Below, piece by piece: positions 39,246 through 47,553 of a stretch of DNA of 64,000 nt (position 1 is the stretch's first letter; every line of letters begins with the position of its first letter). A program made the translations under genes and the position numbers. The DNA is taken from NCBI RefSeq assembly GCF_002261225.1, contig NZ_NEVM01000001.1:1984001-2048000 (forward strand), written 5' to 3'. The DNA is from Bordetella genomosp. 10. Its GTDB lineage: Bacteria; Pseudomonadota; Gammaproteobacteria; Burkholderiales; Burkholderiaceae_B. The notes below the pieces were generated by a model that was given only the letters and a program-made list of their open reading frames with translations, was not told the DNA's origin and did not search any database.

Positions 39246-40301
39246 TCAGCCGACCTGGATGTTCGCGTCGTGGATGATCCTGGCCCAGCGTTCGACCTCG
39301 CCCTTCAGGTAGGGCCCGAATTCCGCGGCCTCCATCGGCTGCGCGCCGAAGCCCAGGGTCACCAGGCTCTTGGTCATTTCCGGCTGCCTGATCTGCTTGA
39401 CGATGGCCTTGCCGATGCGGTCCACCAGGGGCTGGGGCGTGCCGGCCGGCGCCATCACGCCGGTGAAGTTGGCGACCACCAGGCCGGGCAGGCCCGCTTC
39501 CTCCACGGTCGGCACGTTGGGCAGTTCCGGGCTGCGCGTCTTGCTGCTGACGGCCAGCGCGCGCAAGGTGCCGCTTTTCACGTAGGCCAGCGATTCGGGA
39601 TAGTTGGAGAAGATCACGTCCACCTGGCCGCCGATGAGGTCCGTCAGCGACGGCGCGCCGCCCTTGTAGGGGACGTGCAGCAGCTTGGTGCCGGTCAGGC
39701 GCTGGTACAGCGCCAGCGTCAGGTGCGGCGGCGTGCCGTTGCCGCTGGATGCCGCGGACAGGGACCGCGTCTTGGCGGCCTGCAGCAGATCGTCCATGGT
39801 CTTGATGGAGCTCTTGGGATTGACCACCACCATCATGGAGGAGGAAGCCATACAGGCCACCGGCACCAGGTCCTTCAACAGGTCGTAGCCGGCCTTGCCC
39901 TTGAACAGCGTGGCGTTGGCGGCGTGCGACAGCGTCATCGCCAGCCACGTATAGCCGTCGGGCTGGGCGCGCGCGACATAGGCGGCGCCGATATTGGCGC
40001 TGCCGCCCGGCTTGTTCTCCACCACCACGTTCCAGTTCTCCGCCGTGCCCAGCGCCTTGGCGGCCTGGCGCGCCGCGACGTCCGTCAAGCCGCCGGGCGG
40101 AAAGGGCACGACGTAGTTGATGGGCTTGTCGGGCCATTTGTCCATCGATCCGCCGGCGGCGCGCGCCGGCAGCCAGGGCGTCAGCGTCGCCAGGGCCCCG
40201 GCGCCCAGCAGGCCCAGGGTCGAGCGGCGTTGCGCCGATGCGGGTTCATCGCGTCGCGCCGGATGGGCGGCGCCAGGGGTGACATCGTTCTTCTTCTGCA
40301 T
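39246..40301 (-). CDS. Bug/TctC-family substrate-binding protein
   Basis: A 351-residue tripartite-tricarboxylate-transport-type binding protein. A long leader with RRSTLGLLGAGALATLTPW suggests twin-arginine export, ending PARA. The Bug signatures are present: PDKPINYVVPFPPGGLTDVAARQ in part, VVENKPGGSANIGAAYVARA, and LLHVPYKGGAPSLTDLIGGQVD. Bordetella-type genomes encode many such proteins without linked TctA/TctB membrane genes, as here. Its place between the lyase and dehydrogenase genes suggests it binds the substrate of this pathway. Confidence 0.88.
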   Translation of the reverse strand: MQKKNDVTPGAAHPARRDEPASAQRRSTLGLLGAGALATLTPWLPARAAGGSMDKWPDKPINYVVPFPPGGLTDVAARQAAKALGTAENWNVVVENKPGGSANIGAAYVARAQPDGYTWLAMTLSHAANATLFKGKAGYDLLKDLVPVACMASSSMMVVVNPKSSIKTMDDLLQAAKTRSLSAASSGNGTPPHLTLALYQRLTGTKLLHVPYKGGAPSLTDLIGGQVDVIFSNYPESLAYVKSGTLRALAVSSKTRSPELPNVPTVEEAGLPGLVVANFTGVMAPAGTPQPLVDRIGKAIVKQIRQPEMTKSLVTLGFGAQPMEAAEFGPYLKGEVERWARIIHDANIQVG

Positions 40302-40433
40302 GGTCGGTCTCCTCCGGTAGGCCCGCCGGGCGACGGGCGAAAGGGCGCCCGGCCGTCTGCGGGCCGGTGCGCCTGGACGGACCGGCGCGCCTGCATGGCC
40401 TGCGCCCCGGTTTGTCCCCCTTGCTGCGTGCGC

Positions 40434-41609
40434 TTACGCGCTTTCGTACAGGCGGGTCAGCACGAACTCGCGGTGACCCAGCGCCTCGGCCGAGGTCCAG
40501 CGGCCGTTGGCGGTGGCCAGCATGCATTCGAGCAGCTTGTCGCCGGCCTGGTCGAGGTCGATTTCGCGCTGCAGCAGGCCGCAGGTGTCGACGTCGACGT
40601 GTTCCGACATGGTGCGCACGGTGCGCGGATTGGCGCAGATCTTGATCACCGGCAGGATGGGATTGCCGATGACGTTGCCCTGGCCGGTCGGGAAGAAATG
40701 CACCGCGTAGCCGGACGCCGCGCACAGCGTCACCATTTCCGCGGCCGCCGATGACGAGTCCATGAACCACAGGCCCGGGCCGGTGGGGATCTCCGCCTTG
40801 TCGAGCACGCCGTCGACCCGGCATTTCTTGCCTATCTTCTGGATGTTGCCCAGCGCCTTTTCCTCGATGGTGGTGAGGCCGCCGGCGATGTTGCCCTTGG
40901 TGGGCTGCGACTCGGACAGGTCGCTGGTCTTCCAGCGGTCGATCATGTCCTGGTAGCGGTTGAACATGGCCATGAACTCGTCGCGCACCTTGTCGTTGGC
41001 GCAGCGCTGGGCCACGATGTGCTCGCCGCCGGTCAATTCCGATGTCTCGCCGAAGACCAGCGTGGTGCCCAGGGCATAGAGCTTGTCGAAGGCGTTGCCC
41101 ACGGTGGGATTGGCGCCACAGCCCGAGGTCGTGTCCGACTCGCCGCATTTGGTCGAGACCCACAGGTCCTCGATGGGACATTCGGTGCGGTACAGCGACG
41201 TGGCGTAGTGCACGAACTCCTTGGCCTGCTTGGAGGCGCGCATGATGGTGTCATGGTCGCCGTGCAGTTCGATGCTGAAGCCGGCCACCGGCTTGCCGGT
41301 GCTGGCGATGCCGTCGACCACGCGCTTGGTCCAGCCTTCCTCGATGCCGATGACGATCACGGCGGCGACGTTGGGATTGCAGCCGGTGCCGATCAGCGTG
41401 CGGAAATGCAGTTCCAGGTCCTCGCCGAACTGCAGGCGTCCATAGGGATGGGGCAGGGCCAGGGTGCCCTTGATGTTGTTGGCGACCGCTTCGGCGGCGG
41501 CATTGGAAATATCGTCGACCGGCAGCACGATCACGTGATTGCGCACGCCGACGCGGCCGTTGTCGCGGCGGTAGCCGCGGAAAGTAGTGGAGGCGGAAAC
41601 GACAGCCAT
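40434..41609 (-). CDS. suyB: UxaA-family lyase large subunit, probable sulfolactate sulfo-lyase beta
   Basis: A 391-residue protein of the altronate/galactarate dehydratase catalytic family. Typical blocks are [71 protein letters not shown] and [20 protein letters not shown]. Its size matches SuyB (about 42 kDa), which with the small SuyA splits (R)-sulfolactate to pyruvate and sulfite. The partner SAF-domain gene lies 36 bases upstream. Alternative: the large part of a split altronate-type dehydratase. Neighbouring dehydrogenases favour sulfolactate; no sulfite exporter or oxidase is in the window. Confidence 0.72.
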   Translation of the reverse strand: MAVVSASTTFRGYRRDNGRVGVRNHVIVLPVDDISNAAAEAVANNIKGTLALPHPYGRLQFGEDLELHFRTLIGTGCNPNVAAVIVIGIEEGWTKRVVDGIASTGKPVAGFSIELHGDHDTIMRASKQAKEFVHYATSLYRTECPIEDLWVSTKCGESDTTSGCGANPTVGNAFDKLYALGTTLVFGETSELTGGEHIVAQRCANDKVRDEFMAMFNRYQDMIDRWKTSDLSESQPTKGNIAGGLTTIEEKALGNIQKIGKKCRVDGVLDKAEIPTGPGLWFMDSSSAAAEMVTLCAASGYAVHFFPTGQGNVIGNPILPVIKICANPRTVRTMSEHVDVDTCGLLQREIDLDQAGDKLLECMLATANGRWTSAEALGHREFVLTRLYESA

Positions 41610-41645
41610 GGGGAATCCTCGCAGCAGGGAATGGGATGGAAAGGC

Positions 41646-41927
41646 TTACCAGCGCTTGGTCTTGATGTTGTGGACGTGCGCGTGCTGGCCCACCTGGATG
41701 GGCGCGACGACCTTGCCGATGTCGACGCCGTATTTGTAGATGGTGTCGCCCGTATTCATGTCCTTCAGGGCCACCTTGTGGCCGATGGGGATGTCCTGCT
41801 TGGCCGTGACATGGATGATCTTGTCTTCATCCATGATCCAGGCGTTGAGTTCCGTGCCGGCGGTGATGCCTTCCACCACCGCGACCGCCACGGTGTCCTT
41901 GGCGTCGTGCAGTACGGCGTGAATCAT
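41646..41927 (-). CDS. suyA: UxaA-family lyase small subunit (SAF domain), probable SuyA
   Basis: A 93-residue SAF-domain protein corresponding to the N-terminal part of altronate dehydratase, here as a separate chain: DIPIGHKVALKDMNTGD, IYKYGVDIGK and the end QHAHVHNIKTKRW. The size fits SuyA (about 8-10 kDa). It is the first gene of the unit and has a strong ribosome site (AGGAGGA, 5 bases from the ATG). An AT-rich palindromic region lies just upstream. Confidence 0.75.
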   Translation of the reverse strand: MIHAVLHDAKDTVAVAVVEGITAGTELNAWIMDEDKIIHVTAKQDIPIGHKVALKDMNTGDTIYKYGVDIGKVVAPIQVGQHAHVHNIKTKRW

Positions 41928-42003
41928 GTCTTCCTCCTGATAGGGGCGGCCGCGCGGCGGGCGCCGGCAAGCCGTTCGTCGATGTGCGAGGACATCTTAT
42001 TTT

Positions 42004-42053
42004 CAAACTTCATTTGAGTCAACCAAATCATATATATGATTTGATGAAGTTTG
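42004..42053. promoter_or_regulatory. Overlapping palindromes in the suyA promoter region
   Basis: Two inverted repeats stand out in an AT-rich island: CAAACTTCAT (42004-42013) with ATGAAGTTTG (42044-42053), and inside them a perfect 18-base palindrome AAATCATATATATGATTT (42025-42042). They lie 77-126 bases before the suyA start, a good place for an operator of a catabolic regulator (GntR or IclR type). No regulator gene is adjacent. Confidence 0.65.
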
Positions 42054-42100
42054 GAAGGGCCTTTGGGAAGCCCTCTCCAGGGCGCGCGTTCGAAACGAAA

Positions 42101-42126
42101 AAGGGCCCCTGATACCAGGAGCCCTT
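42101..42126 (-). terminator. Terminator of aroG
   Basis: AAGGGC-c-CCTG pairs with CAGG-a-GCCCTT around ATAC; on the minus strand a T-rich tract (TTTTTCGTTTCG) follows. It lies 49 bases past the aroG stop. Confidence 0.8.
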
Positions 42127-42174
42127 CATTGCCGCCGCGGCTTGCGCGGCGCTTCAGCGTTCAACCGCCTGCGT

Positions 42175-43305
42175 TCAGCCGCGGGCAAGCCGTTCGCGGC
42201 GTTGGCGCACCGCCTGCGCCAATTGGGCCAGCACGGGGCCGGTCTGCGTCCAGCCCAGGCAGGCGTCGGTGATGGAGACGCCGTGCTTGAGCGGCACGCC
42301 GGGCGTGAGATCCTGGCGGCCCTCTTCGAGATGGCTTTCGATCATGACGCCGCAGATGCGCCGTTCGCCGCCGGCCAACTGGGCCGCGATGTCCGCCGCC
42401 ACCTCGACCTGGCGCGCATGCGACTTGTTGGAGTTGGCGTGCGAGCAATCGATCATCACCTGTTCGCGCAAGCCCGCCTTGCGCAGGCTCTGGCAGGCTT
42501 CCTCGACGCCGGCGGCGTCGTGGTTGGGGCCCTTCTTGCCGCCGCGCAGGATGACGTGCGTGTCGTCGTTGCCGCGGGTTTCGAAAATGGCCGCCATGCC
42601 CATCTTGGTCATGCCCATGAACGCATGCTTGGCGCGCGCCGCGACGATGGCGTCGGAGGCCACCTGCACGCTGCCGTCGGTGCCGTTCTTGAAGCCCAGC
42701 GGGCAGCTCAGGCCCGAGGACAACTGCCGGTGGCTCTGGCTTTCGGTGGTTCGCGCGCCGATGGCGCCCCAGGAGACCAGGTCGGCGATGAATTGCGGGC
42801 TCAGCAGGTCGAGGAATTCGGTGCCCACGGGCAGGCCCAGTTCGCCGATTTCCAGCAGCAGCTCGCGGGCGCGGCGCAGGCCTTCGTTGATGCGGTAGCT
42901 GCCGTCCAGGCGCGGGTCGTTGATGTAGCCCTTCCAGCCCACGGTGGTGCGCGGCTTCTCGAAATACACCCGCATGACGACCAGCAATTCCTTGTCGAGG
43001 TCGGCGGCCGCCGTCTTGAGCAGGCGGGCGTATTCCATCGCCTGGTCGTGATCGTGGATGGAACAGGGGCCGACCACCACCACCAGGCGGTCGTCGCGGC
43101 CGTGCAGCACGTCGGCGATCTCGTTCCGGCTGCGTTCGACCAGGTCCTGGGTCGCCGGCGCGATGGGCAGCTCGTCCAGCAGCAGGGCGGGCGAGATGAG
43201 CGGACGCACGGCGCCGATGCGCACGTCGTCGATGCGGGTGGTGTCGTGGGTGGAGTCCGCGTTGCCGACTTCGCGGTCGCGGCTGGGGTCATCGATGCGG
43301 GTCAA
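42175..43305 (-). CDS. aroG: 3-deoxy-7-phosphoheptulonate synthase (DAHP synthase, class I)
   Basis: A 376-residue AroG/F/H-type enzyme for the first step of the shikimate pathway (PEP plus erythrose 4-phosphate). Conserved blocks: VVVVGPCSIHDHDQAMEYA, MRVYFEKPRTTVGWKGYIND, SWGAIGARTTESQSHRQL, GLSCPLGFKNGTDG, MIDCSHANSNKSH and GVMIESHLEEG. The start appears to be a TTG at 43303-43305, with GGAGA about 5 bases upstream; no ATG fits before the conserved region. N-terminal residues that set feedback inhibition could not be assigned. Confidence 0.93.
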   Translation of the reverse strand: MTRIDDPSRDREVGNADSTHDTTRIDDVRIGAVRPLISPALLLDELPIAPATQDLVERSRNEIADVLHGRDDRLVVVVGPCSIHDHDQAMEYARLLKTAAADLDKELLVVMRVYFEKPRTTVGWKGYINDPRLDGSYRINEGLRRARELLLEIGELGLPVGTEFLDLLSPQFIADLVSWGAIGARTTESQSHRQLSSGLSCPLGFKNGTDGSVQVASDAIVAARAKHAFMGMTKMGMAAIFETRGNDDTHVILRGGKKGPNHDAAGVEEACQSLRKAGLREQVMIDCSHANSNKSHARQVEVAADIAAQLAGGERRICGVMIESHLEEGRQDLTPGVPLKHGVSITDACLGWTQTGPVLAQLAQAVRQRRERLARG

Positions 43306-43482
43306 GATTCTCTCCGAGGCAAGCGGGGATTATCGCATTTGGCGATGTCCTGATGGCGTAGGCCGCCGCCCCTTCCCCAGGGAAACCCGGGAAAGACTCT
43401 TTTTGTCACGGTTTGTTCCCTTGTAGAGCAGGCGGCGCGGTTCTAGGATTGCGGGCGTCACTCTTTCCTGACGGAGACCTTC

Positions 43483-44232
43483 ATGGCCAAGCGACTTTTC
43501 GCGGAGTTTTTCGGGACTTTCTGGTTGGTGTTCGGGGGTTGCGGATCGGCGGTGCTGGCGGCTGCCTTCCCGCAATTGGGCATCGGGTTCGCCGGGGTGG
43601 CGCTGGCCTTCGGGCTGACGGTGGTGACCATGGCCTACGCGGTCGGCCATATTTCCGGCGGCCACTTCAATCCGGCGGTGACGCTGGGGCTGTTCGCCGG
43701 CGGGCGCATCCCGGCAGCGGACGTCATTCCCTACATGGTGGCGCAGGTCATCGGCGCGGTAGCCGCGGGGGCCGTCCTGTTCTTCATCGCCAGCGGCAAG
43801 GCCGGTTTCGACGCCACCGCGGGCGGTTTCGCCAGCAATGGCTACGGCGAGCATTCGCCGGGCGGCTACGGGATGGCCGCGGCCCTGGTCGCGGAAGTCG
43901 TGTTGACCGCCATGTTCCTGTTGATCATCAACGGCGCGACGGATGAGCGCGCGCCCAAGGGCTTCGCGCCGCTGGCCATCGGCCTGGCGTTGACCCTCAT
44001 CCACCTGATCAGCATTCCGGTGACCAATACGTCCGTGAATCCCGCGCGCAGCACGGGCGTGGCGCTGTTCCAGGGAACGTGGGCCTTGCAGCAGTTGTGG
44101 CTGTTCTGGGCCGCGCCGCTGGCCGGAGGCGTGCTGGGCGGCGTGATCTACCGCTTCCTGCTGGCCGCGCCGGCCGCCTCGCGCGTGGCCGTGACCCCGG
44201 CGCCGCCCGCCCCGCCCGCGGCGCCGGCCTGA
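43483..44232 (+). CDS. aqpZ: Aquaporin Z
   Basis: A 249-residue water channel with six transmembrane helices and both NPA loops: [11 protein letters not shown] and [11 protein letters not shown]. The Arg after the second NPA and the residues around it fit a water-selective AqpZ rather than a glycerol facilitator. A GGAG ribosome site precedes the ATG. The C-terminus ends with an unusual Ala/Pro tail of about 15 residues. Confidence 0.93.
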   Translation: MAKRLFAEFFGTFWLVFGGCGSAVLAAAFPQLGIGFAGVALAFGLTVVTMAYAVGHISGGHFNPAVTLGLFAGGRIPAADVIPYMVAQVIGAVAAGAVLFFIASGKAGFDATAGGFASNGYGEHSPGGYGMAAALVAEVVLTAMFLLIINGATDERAPKGFAPLAIGLALTLIHLISIPVTNTSVNPARSTGVALFQGTWALQQLWLFWAAPLAGGVLGGVIYRFLLAAPAASRVAVTPAPPAPPAAPA

Positions 44233-44379
44233 TCGGTCCGGCGGTTCCGGGGGGCCGTTCCGCCGCGGGCCCGTGCCCGCGGCGTTTCTTGCCAATGACG
44301 CCGGTCCGGCCATGCGCCGGGTTGCGCGTCTCGCCGCGCCGAACGCGGGCGGCGTTCAGCGCCGATGCGGGTTATCGCC

Positions 44380-45744
44380 TCATGCACTCGCGCCTTGCGC
44401 GGGCGCGGCGTTTTCGGCCGTCTGCGCGGCGTCCGTGCGCTTCGTGCGCAGCGTCATGCACAGCAGCGATCCCACCACGGGGAAGATGGCGAGCGTCAGC
44501 AGGGCCATGTGGAAATCGTTGGTCTGGTCCTTCACGAAGCCGACCAGGTAGGGGCCGGTGAAGCCGCCGAGCTGGGCGAAGCCGTTGATGGCCGCGATGC
44601 CGCCCGCCGCCGCCGAACCCTGCAGAAACTGCGGTGGCAGGGTCCAGAACACGCCCATGTAGGACCACAGGAAGAAGGCGCAGATGCACAGCAGCACGAG
44701 CCCCATGAGCGGGGTGCTGGCATAGGTCGACAGCGCGAGGAAGATGCCGCCCACCAGTCCGCCCATGGCGGTGTGGAATTTCCGCTCGCCGGTGCGGTCG
44801 GAGTGGCGCGCCACGACGATCAGGCCGATGCCCGCGAAAATGAAGGGAATGGCGGAGATGAAGCCGGTCTGCACCGTGGTCAGGTTGCCGAGCTGCTTGA
44901 CGATTTGCGGCAGCCACATGATGACGCCGTAGACCGCGATGCCGTTGAACATGTAGACGATGGTCAGCAGCCAGACGCGCGGGTCGCGGAACATGGCGGC
45001 CAGGTCGTGCCGGGACGAGGCCGCGCCCGCTTGCCGTTCCTGGTCAAGCTTGGCGATCAGCCAGGTGCGTTCTTCGGGGGTGAGCCATTTGGTGTCTTCT
45101 TCGGGGCGGTTGACCAGATAGCGCAGCGTGATGACGCCCAGGATGACGGCGGGCAGGCCTTCGAGGACGAACATGGCCTGCCAGCCTTTCAGGCCGAGGA
45201 AGCCGTTGGCCGCGTCCAGCAGCCAGCTCGACAACGGCGAGCCGATGATGATGGACACCACCGTCGCCGTCATGAAAAGCGCCGCGGCCCGGCCGCGCTC
45301 GCGCGCGGGGAACCAGTAGGTCAGGTAGAGCAGTATTCCCGGCGCGAAGCCCGCTTCGGCCAGGCCCAGGAGGAAGCGCAGGATATAGAAGGAGGTCGGT
45401 CCCTGCGTGAAGGCCATGGCGGCCGAAACGATGCCCCACGTGATCATGATCCGCGCGATCCAGATGCGCGGACCGAAACGGTGCAGCATCATGTTGGAGG
45501 GCACTTCGAACGCGAGGTAGCCGATGAAGAAGATCCCCGAACCCAGGCCGAACATATAGGACGTCAGGCCCAGGTCGGCGTTCATGTGCAGCGCGGCGAT
45601 GCCGACGTTCACCCTGTCCAGGTAATTGATGATGAAGCAAATGAAGGCGAACGTGATGATCCGCTTGTTCAGCTTGCCGATGACGCGCGCGCGCAAGCTT
45701 TCGTCCTGCGCGTCCAGCGCGGGACCGGTGGGGGTCTGCTGCAT
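44380..45744 (-). CDS. MFS transporter, anion:cation symporter type
   Basis: A 454-residue, 12-helix major facilitator of the ACS family (glucarate, phthalate and tartrate-type organic anions): INYLDRVNVGIAALHM in helix 1, EVPSNMMLHRFGPRIWIARIMITWG, and EAGFAPGILLYLTYWFP. These transporters import sugar acids and other carboxylates with protons. It is divergent from an SDR and PEP-mutase-family gene pair 150 bases away, suggesting a shared, unidentified acid substrate. Confidence 0.88.
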   Translation of the reverse strand: MQQTPTGPALDAQDESLRARVIGKLNKRIITFAFICFIINYLDRVNVGIAALHMNADLGLTSYMFGLGSGIFFIGYLAFEVPSNMMLHRFGPRIWIARIMITWGIVSAAMAFTQGPTSFYILRFLLGLAEAGFAPGILLYLTYWFPARERGRAAALFMTATVVSIIIGSPLSSWLLDAANGFLGLKGWQAMFVLEGLPAVILGVITLRYLVNRPEEDTKWLTPEERTWLIAKLDQERQAGAASSRHDLAAMFRDPRVWLLTIVYMFNGIAVYGVIMWLPQIVKQLGNLTTVQTGFISAIPFIFAGIGLIVVARHSDRTGERKFHTAMGGLVGGIFLALSTYASTPLMGLVLLCICAFFLWSYMGVFWTLPPQFLQGSAAAGGIAAINGFAQLGGFTGPYLVGFVKDQTNDFHMALLTLAIFPVVGSLLCMTLRTKRTDAAQTAENAAPAQGASA

Positions 45745-45897
45745 GATTTCCCTCCTCTGGGAACCTCTTATCGATTGGAGCCGGCGGCTTCCAGATCCGG
45801 ACCGTATTTGACAGCCGTGGCCGGCATTTTAAACTTGCATCCCGAATCCCGCCGGGTGGATTGACCGCGGCGGGCATGGCAAAGGGAGATAGACGGC

Positions 45898-46644
45898 ATG
45901 GCCGACGGTGGTTTTTTTGTGGGGCGCACGGCGCTGGTGACGGGGGGCGCTTCGGGAATCGGGCGGGCCGTGTGCGAGCAGTTGCTGGAAAAAGGCGCGA
46001 ATCTGGTTGTCTGGGACCTGAACGCGCAGCGGCTGGACGAGCTGCGGGCGATGGCGCCCGACCGGGTCGAAACGGCGGTGGTCGACGTCTCCGACAGCAA
46101 GGCGGTGGACGCGGCCACGCAGGCGGCGCGGGCGCGGTTCGGCGGCCTCGACCTGCTGCTCAACAATGCGGGCATCATCGGGCAGCACATGTCGGTCACC
46201 GATTTCAACGAGGCCGAGCTGGACCGCGTGCTGGCGGTCAACCTGAAAAGCGCCTTCATCGTCGCGCACGCCTTCATCCAGGCGCAGACGGACAAGCCGG
46301 GGCGGGCCATCGTCAACCTGTCCTCGATCGCCGCGCGCACGGGCGGCATGGTCGGCAATATCGCCTACGCGACGACCAAGGGAGCGCTCCGGTCCTTCAC
46401 CATCGCGCTGGCCAAGGAGCTGGCGCCCGAGGTCAGGGTGAATGCCATGGCGCCCGGCGTGATCGATACCGAGATCCAGAAAGACGTATTCAAGGATCCC
46501 GCCAACATCCAGGCAATGTCCAACCTCATTCCGATGAAGCGGCTGGGCACGGCGAAGGAGGTGGCGGATTGCGCGGTCTGGCTGTTGTCGGACGCGGCCA
46601 CCTACGTGACCGGCGTCATCGTCGACGTCTCGGGAGGACGCTGA
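45898..46644 (+). CDS. Short-chain dehydrogenase/reductase
   Basis: A 248-residue classical SDR: NAD loop VTGGASGIGRAV, NNAGIIG, and the catalytic Ser-Tyr-Lys spread over VNLSSIAARTGGMVGNIAYATTKGA. The substrate cannot be deduced. A GGGAG ribosome site lies 9 bases before the ATG. The next gene starts 2 bases after the stop, so the two are cotranscribed. Confidence 0.88.
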   Translation: MADGGFFVGRTALVTGGASGIGRAVCEQLLEKGANLVVWDLNAQRLDELRAMAPDRVETAVVDVSDSKAVDAATQAARARFGGLDLLLNNAGIIGQHMSVTDFNEAELDRVLAVNLKSAFIVAHAFIQAQTDKPGRAIVNLSSIAARTGGMVGNIAYATTKGALRSFTIALAKELAPEVRVNAMAPGVIDTEIQKDVFKDPANIQAMSNLIPMKRLGTAKEVADCAVWLLSDAATYVTGVIVDVSGGR

Positions 46645-46646
46645 TC

Positions 46647-47519
46647 ATGAGCCATGCAGCAAAAGCACTGCGCGCCGCGCTGGCGACCGGAAAGCTGTTG
46701 CAGGCGCCCGGGGCGCCGGACCCGCTGGTGGCGAGACTGGTCGAACGCGCGGGTTTCCCGGCGGTCTACATGACCGGTTTCGGCGCCACGGCCGCCCGGC
46801 TGGGCATGCCGGACATCGGGCTGATGAGCCAGACCGAGATGACCGACCATGCCCGCAACATGGTGCGCGCCACCACGATTCCGGTCATCGCCGACGCGGA
46901 TACGGGCTATGGCGGGTTGGCCAACGTGGCGCGGACGGTGGAGGAATACATCGGCTCGGGCGTGGCCGCCATCCACCTGGAGGACCAGCAGATGCCCAAG
47001 CGCTGCGGCCAGCGCTCCGGGGTCCGGGTCATCGACGCGGAAGAGAACGCGCGGCGCCTGGCGGCCGCCGTCAAGGTGCGCGGCGACGCCGATATGCTGC
47101 TGATCGCGCGCACCGACGCCTTGCCGGTCATGGGGGTCGACGCCGCCATCGAGCGCTGCAAGCGTTATCGCGATGCGGGCGTCGACCTGGTTTTCGTCGA
47201 CGGCATCAAGCGCATCGCCGAGGTCGAGGCGGTGGCGCGGGCGGTCGACGGGCCCAAGGTCGTCAGCATCGTCGACGGCAACGAAACCGTCGCATTGAAG
47301 GCGGCGGACCTGGAGCAGATGGGTTTTTCCGTCGCCTTCTATGCCTTGTCGGCCTTGTTCACGGCGGTGCGGGCGGTGTCCGACACCCTGGCCGCCTTGA
47401 AGGCCGAGGGCACGCCCGCGAGTCGGGCCGGCGCCATGGTCAATTACGCCGAGTTCGCGAAAATCGTCGATCTCGACCGGTTCGACGGGCTGGACCACGA
47501 TTACGGGTGGCCCGCCTGA
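46647..47519 (+). CDS. Isocitrate lyase/PEP mutase family enzyme
   Basis: A 290-residue lyase of the PEP mutase/isocitrate lyase superfamily: YMTGFGATAARLGMPDIGL, metal-binding DADTGYGG, EDQQMPKRCGQRSG and IARTDA. The cysteine of KRCG is the one used in the lyase branch (methylisocitrate or dimethylmalate lyase, oxaloacetate decarboxylase), so a C-C bond lyase is likely. The partner SDR and divergent MFS carrier suggest breakdown of a hydroxy-dicarboxylic acid. I set the start at ATG giving MSHAAKALRA, with GGGAGG upstream. Confidence 0.88.
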   Translation: MSHAAKALRAALATGKLLQAPGAPDPLVARLVERAGFPAVYMTGFGATAARLGMPDIGLMSQTEMTDHARNMVRATTIPVIADADTGYGGLANVARTVEEYIGSGVAAIHLEDQQMPKRCGQRSGVRVIDAEENARRLAAAVKVRGDADMLLIARTDALPVMGVDAAIERCKRYRDAGVDLVFVDGIKRIAEVEAVARAVDGPKVVSIVDGNETVALKAADLEQMGFSVAFYALSALFTAVRAVSDTLAALKAEGTPASRAGAMVNYAEFAKIVDLDRFDGLDHDYGWPA

Positions 47520-47527
47520 AGTCCACC

Positions 47528-47553
47528 TGACGCCGGACTGAGCTCCGGCGTCA
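47528..47553. terminator. Hairpin between the convergent lyase and MFS genes
   Basis: TGACGCCGGA pairs perfectly with TCCGGCGTCA around a 6-base loop. It starts 9 bases after the lyase stop and overlaps the stop of the MFS gene on the other strand. No T-run; probable shared terminator. Confidence 0.55.

Noticed and set aside
42142..43353. Long plus-strand frame over aroG
   Set aside because: Antisense shadow; all DAHP synthase motifs are on the minus strand.
45861..46646. Longer N-terminus for the PEP-mutase-family gene
   Set aside because: The frame upstream of 46647 overlaps the whole SDR gene and encodes no homologous sequence; the ATG at 46647 has a ribosome site.
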